Source: Lucinisca nassula
Taxonomy: Eukaryota > Mollusca > Bivalvia > Lucinida > Lucinidae
Reading direction: 5' to 3'
Length of the DNA stretch: 64,000 nucleotides
Assembly (NCBI GenBank): GCA_963580285.1
Contig: OY757026.1
Location: 68,759,396 to 68,823,395 of the forward strand
Positions 62,294-64,000 of the stretch are shown piece after piece. Position numbers and translations under genes: made by a program. The notes under the pieces were generated by a model. It made no database searches and was not told the DNA's origin. It worked only from the letters and a program-made list of their open reading frames with translations. Every line of letters starts with the position of its first letter. Position 1 is the first letter of the stretch.

Positions 62294-63165
62294 AAAAGAA
62301 GTCCTCTATTTTAGAAATTTTAGAACAGACCTTACAAACCATTAAGGAAAATGAAACATTAGGAAATTTATTTATCCCAACCTTTTGTCATTTTAAAATT
62401 CCACTTGACACTACAAGGGATTCAAATAAAGAAATTGGGCATTTTACCAAATTTTTATGTAATCATTCAAATAAATGTGAAATCTGTCAAAAAACTAAGA
62501 CATTTATTTCAAAAACAGATATTAATTTTGTGTTAGACTCACATCATAAAGCTATTGAAACTGGAAAATATAACTTTCAAGAATGTAGAATTCCTGTATA
62601 TTCACGTCTTAATGTTAATTATATCCGTTCCTTTCTAACAGATTTTAAAGATCAATTACTTTGTGAATTGCTTGAATTTGTGTTCCCGGAAGGATTTGAT
62701 GGAGAACAAACAATTTTTTCTCCGGTAAAACGTTCAGAAGTTTGGAAGCTTAGAAAACATAAAGGAGCTATAAAATTTCCAGATAAGATGAATGAGTATT
62801 TGTGCAAAGAAAGATAGCCCAAATCAATAGCTGGATCATTTAAAGAGAATCCATTCAAAGCAGGTATCAAATATCACCCTTAAACTCTGTACCGAAAAAG
62901 GACACCTCAGAAAGGTGGGTTATTTTAGATCTAAGCTTCCTAAAAGGTTCTGCCGTTAATGAGTTTATAAATAAAGATTATTATTTAGATGAGAAAATTG
63001 TGGTGATTTACCCAAAAGTGGATGATTTCATTCAAATTATTAAACAAAAAGGAAGAAATTGTTTTCTCTTCAAAAAAGATTTAAGGCGTGCGTTCAGACA
63101 AATTCCCATAGACCCTAGTTGTTACAATTTAGTGGCTTTTTCTTGGAAAAAAACATATATTTTTT
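62290..63165 (+). pseudogene. DIRS-like reverse transcriptase N-terminus, broken
   Basis: Frame 1 (62290-62817): LEILEQTLQTIKENETLGN, FKIPLDTTRDSNKEIGHFTK, YIRSFLTDFKDQLLCELLEF and RKHKGAIKFPDKMNEYLCKE, then TAG. The same frame continues PKSIAGSFKENPFKAGIKYH and stops. After a shift of frame at about 62880: LNSVPKKDTSERWVILDLSF, LKGSAVNEFINKDYYLDEKI and FLFKKDLRRAFRQIPIDPSC, ending at about 63165. 'VILDLSFPKG...VN' and 'DLR.AFRQIPIDP' (the first RT aspartate motif) are typical of DIRS reverse transcriptases. The catalytic DD motif lies beyond the truncation. Inactive. Confidence 0.75.
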
Positions 63166-63239
63166 GACACATTTTAACTATGGGGTTAACTATTGCTAGT
63201 TATATTTGCCTTTATCATATGACGTCGCGTCTGACAGTG

Positions 63240-63575
63240 TAATAACGCCATGTAATATTTTCGATAATCCACTAGTGGATTAAATATGCAAATTAGCTAG
63301 ATACGTCCCGTAACGTTACATGTACGACGTCCTTAACGACGTCGCGTTTACTAAGGGCGGAATATTGACATTTTTGTAAACAATCGTGAATAAAATGCGT
63401 TTTAAATGTCATATGATAAATAGAATCTTGCATTCGTGCTCATGTATTATTGAATTTATTAAACTCGTTGAGGAAAAGGGATTTATCCCGCATGTTATCC
63501 CTTTTCCTCAACTCGTTTAATAAATTCAATAATCCATGAACACTCATGTAAGATCCTCTATATCAAACATTAGGT
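63240..63575 (+). repeat. Repeat family J with hairpin
   Basis: Palindrome AATCCACTAGTGGATTA, ACGACGTCCTTAACGACGTCG, CATATGATAAATAGAATCTTG, then the hairpin at 63430-63553. Inverted partial copy at 27045-27205. Confidence 0.6.
63430..63553. repeat. Long hairpin in family J
   Basis: GTGCTCATG.ATTATTGAATTTATTAAAC...GAGGAAAAGGGA against TCCCTTTTCCTC...GTTTAATAAATTCAATAAT; centre TTTATCCCGCATGTTA. Confidence 0.72.
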
Positions 63576-63685
63576 ACAATTTTAGAGAAATATTGTATTT
63601 CAGTTATTGTTTCTTTGTATTTTCTACGTTGAGTGTCCAGAAAGTTTTAACACATTAAAATTTTTAAATTTTTAAATATAATCTA

Positions 63686-64000
63686 CAGTCGAACTTCAAT
63701 GGCTCGAACACCTTTGGGACCTCGAAAAACTCTTCGAGACTGGGGTAGTTCGAGCCACTGAGGTTACTGTCAGAAGGAATACCGAGATACTTTTAGACAT
63801 CTTTTCGGTGTTCTATAATGAAAATGTATGCTGTGTGTACTCATTAGAATCGCCTCGATGAGGCGATTCTAATGAGTACACACAGCATTCATTTGCAAGA
63901 TAAAAGACTAAACTCTCTTTAACTATGCCCCACTATTTCCTATGTAGAGGATTTCGCTAGGGGCTCAAGAATGGGTTCGACACATCCATGTTAAACGAGC
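63686..64000. mobile_element. Family B pogo-like MITE, cut by window end
   Basis: TA + CAGTCGAACTTCAATGGCTC start; perfect palindrome GTACTCATTAGAATCGCC around CTCGATGAG; the right terminal repeat is outside the window but the sequence matches 27815-28161 in inverted order. Confidence 0.8.

Larger units (their letters stand above)
61214..63165 (+). mobile_element. DIRS-like retrotransposon, 3'-truncated
   Basis: Gag-like ORF, then a broken RT ORF in the order expected for DIRS-type (tyrosine-recombinase) elements. The copy ends at about 63165 within the RT, where family J sequence begins; RNase H, methyltransferase-like and recombinase regions are missing. Terminal repeats not identified. 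Confidence 0.72.

Overview
The window reads as gene-poor animal nuclear DNA. It has no operons, long AT-rich spacers, tRNA-derived SINEs whose tails run into 'GACGTTAAACC', non-LTR, Penelope-like and DIRS-like retrotransposons, and dozens of short inverted-repeat elements. Several repeat types (the AGCTCACC...GAGC repeat, SINEs with GACGTTAAACCC tails, hammerhead retrozymes) are ones I associate with bivalve molluscs. A bivalve is therefore my best guess, but it rests on recollection and not on a search.

Host coding sequence is scarce. The best case is on the minus strand: a 155-bp exon (20059-20213) and a 45-bp exon (17446-17490) whose sequence, sizes, splice sites and phases fit exons 2 and 3 of a nicotinic-receptor-like Cys-loop ligand-gated channel. 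The later exons were not found and are probably beyond the left edge or in unread introns. A second, weaker candidate exon is on the plus strand at 27421-27754.

Layout: 1-2810 inverted-repeat arms with embedded Penelope 3' fragments; 2814-3275 a hammerhead-ribozyme retrozyme (383-nt unit); 3.3-10.3 kb foldback and MITE families and SINEs; 10.3-13.5 kb a broken LINE; 14.03-14.43 kb a second, minus-strand retrozyme with exactly the same 383-bp period; 14.7-21.6 kb the channel gene region with MITEs and Penelope fragments; 21.6-28.5 kb a MITE cluster, SINEs and a second broken LINE; 28.7-35.2 kb Penelope fragments, a long AGCTCACC-type repeat with internal arrays, and a Penelope-like element (33062-35204) interrupted by a 162-bp copy of its own 3' end; 35.2-48 kb MITEs and old repeats; 48.8-50.5 kb a palindromic minisatellite element and tandem arrays; 51-60.4 kb two elements built from 21-bp palindromic monomers between terminal inverted repeats, more MITEs and a tandem array derived from a Penelope tail; 61.2-63.2 kb a decayed DIRS-like element; and at the right edge a pogo-type MITE cut by the window end.

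The dominant theme is DNA with hairpin-forming potential. Family A (about 25 copies, long central palindrome), family B (pogo-like ends, four copies) with a homologous but compensatorily changed central palindrome, piggyBac-like MITEs with a GACGCCGC hairpin, family D (seven copies) and the minisatellite elements all put a palindrome between unrelated terminal repeats. The retrozymes add a catalytic-RNA layer. Reverse transcriptases of Penelope, LINE and DIRS type are all represented, but every copy here is broken.
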